From Pseudomonadota bacterium (GTDB taxonomy: Bacteria > Desulfobacterota > Anaeroferrophillalia > Anaeroferrophillales > Tharpellaceae), in assembly GCA_015486505.1 (NCBI GenBank), contig WFRP01000327.1:1-6918 (forward strand): a stretch of 6,918 nucleotides of DNA. The letters run 5' to 3'. Below the pieces are notes generated by a model that did not search any database, had not been told where the DNA came from, and was given only the letters and a program-made list of their open reading frames with translations. Of this stretch, positions 6,561 through 6,918 are shown one piece after another. Position 1 is the stretch's first letter; the number at the start of each line of letters is the position of its first letter. Position numbers and translations under genes: made by a program.

Positions 6561-6683
6561 CTAATGCGGGAACTATCTCCGCAACCTAATCGGGCCTTTT
6601 TGGCCCGCAAATAAGTACTCTTATCAGAACATTTTCTGGATATTAAATCTTGTTTTTTGGTACAGAAAATAACCTGTAAGGTA
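6561..6683 (-). repeat. Repeat B, rearranged copy next to trkH
   Basis: Read on the minus strand this 123-base unit runs from TACCTTACAGG to TTCCCGCATTAG like the copy at 105-252. It lacks 25 bases after ACTTATTTGC, and the following 16 bases are replaced so that a perfect CGGGCC-AAAAA-GGCCCG hairpin arises (6591-6607). It ends about 18 bases before the trkH ATG. Confidence 0.75.
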
Positions 6684-6797
6684 CTAATGCGGGAACAGAT
6701 CCCGCAACCCAAAAGAAAGTTACTGGCCCGCACCCAGGGACACTTCCGATGGTTGCAAATAAGTACTCTTATCAGAACATTTTCTGATTATTAAATC
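6684..6797 (-). repeat. Repeat B, truncated copy in tandem
   Basis: On the minus strand this 114-base unit matches bases 139-252 with about 7 mismatches and no gaps. It lacks the first 34 bases of the full unit. It joins the rearranged copy at CATTAG|TACC, the same junction seen where repeat B enters element A. Its truncated end touches the terminal inverted repeat of element A directly. It keeps the CAGAA-AATG-TTCTG hairpin and the GC hairpin TGCGGGA-TCTGT-TCCCGCA. Confidence 0.75.
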
Positions 6798-6840
6798 GTA
6801 ACTATTCAGCCGAATCCGGGATCGGGCGCGGTTTCTCTCC
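6798..6840 (-). repeat. Repeat element A, end fragment
   Basis: GTAACTATTCAGCC at 6798-6811 followed by GAATCCGGGATCGGGCGCGG is the right end of element A in reverse orientation, with one change in the GAATCCGGG(A/G)TCGGGCGCGG stretch. Similarity fades after about 6840, so only some 43 bases of the element remain. Confidence 0.75.
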
Positions 6841-6851
6841 AACAGGGCACA

Positions 6852-6890
6852 AAAAAAGGCTGCGGCATTGTAAAGCCATCAGCCTTTTTT
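6852..6890. terminator. Bidirectional intrinsic-terminator-like hairpin
   Basis: AAAAAAGGCTG (6852-6862) pairs perfectly with CAGCCTTTTTT (6880-6890) across a 17-base loop, giving an 11-bp stem with a U-tract in either direction. The genes to its left run away from it on the minus strand. It therefore most likely ends a gene beyond the right edge, either a minus-strand gene upstream of the trkH operon or a convergent one. Confidence 0.75.
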
Positions 6891-6918
6891 GTCAAGCCGG
6901 CGCGCAACCGTCTGGATA

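Larger units (their letters stand above)
6555..6918. other. Repeat-filled leader region of the trkH operon and right flank
   Basis: No gene is supported in these 364 bases. From the trkH side outward they hold a rearranged repeat B, a truncated repeat B, a 43-base end of element A, and a hairpin with flanking A/T-tracts. The bases after 6891 are too few to judge. Any promoter for the trkH operon upstream of its start must lie in or beyond the repeats. Confidence 0.7.

Noticed and set aside
6542..6733. Small minus-strand open frame in the repeat B array, ending near the trkH start
   Set aside because: It is entirely repeat sequence with no coding character, and no matching intact frame is kept in the other B copy.
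6561..6797. CRISPR array or leader
   Set aside because: The two tandem units are over 110 bases each with no short repeat-spacer periodicity and no cas gene nearby.

Overview
The window reads as ordinary bacterial chromosome from a Gram-negative, most likely a Desulfobacterota (former Deltaproteobacteria) member. The basis is the combination of a FliK-like flagellar protein, an MJ0042-type zinc-ribbon/DUF3426 membrane protein, a KtrAB-like Trk system, and intergenic DNA full of palindromic repeats of a kind I associate with that group. This placement is inference; no rRNA or marker gene is present.

Left half, plus strand: a gamma-class carbonic anhydrase-like protein (392-916) overlaps the start of a 400-residue protein with a FliK-type C-terminal domain (909-2111). 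After a 130-base gap comes a 439-residue protein with an N-terminal zinc ribbon, a long acidic linker, one membrane helix and a DUF3426-like C-terminal domain (2242-3561). Right half, minus strand: a compact operon runs trkH/ktrB (6542-5148), trkA/ktrA (5117-4458), dgkA (4429-4055), with gaps of about 30 bases. The first two make a potassium uptake system (membrane channel subunit plus NAD-binding gating subunit). The third recycles diacylglycerol to phosphatidate in the inner membrane. The two halves converge on a 493-base intergenic region.

The most interesting content is non-coding. Three intergenic regions carry two interlinked repeat families. Family A is about 244 bp with 14-bp terminal inverted repeats (GTAACTATTCAGCC / GGCTGAATAGTTAC): one intact copy at 3701-3944, one copy interrupted and cut by the window edge at 1-376, and an end fragment at 6798-6840. 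Family B is about 148 bp and hairpin-rich. One copy sits inside A copy 1, and A copy 3701-3944 preserves the matching uninterrupted site. A tandem pair of B copies (one truncated, one rearranged) forms nearly the whole leader of the trkH operon. Two further hairpin repeats, built on CACGAAA and CGCAGAGG, flank the intact A element between the convergent genes. A strong hairpin with an A/T-tract lies near the right edge (6852-6890). I see no complete transposase, phage, CRISPR, tRNA or rRNA, and no convincing new protein system. The A/B repeat architecture is the part worth following up.
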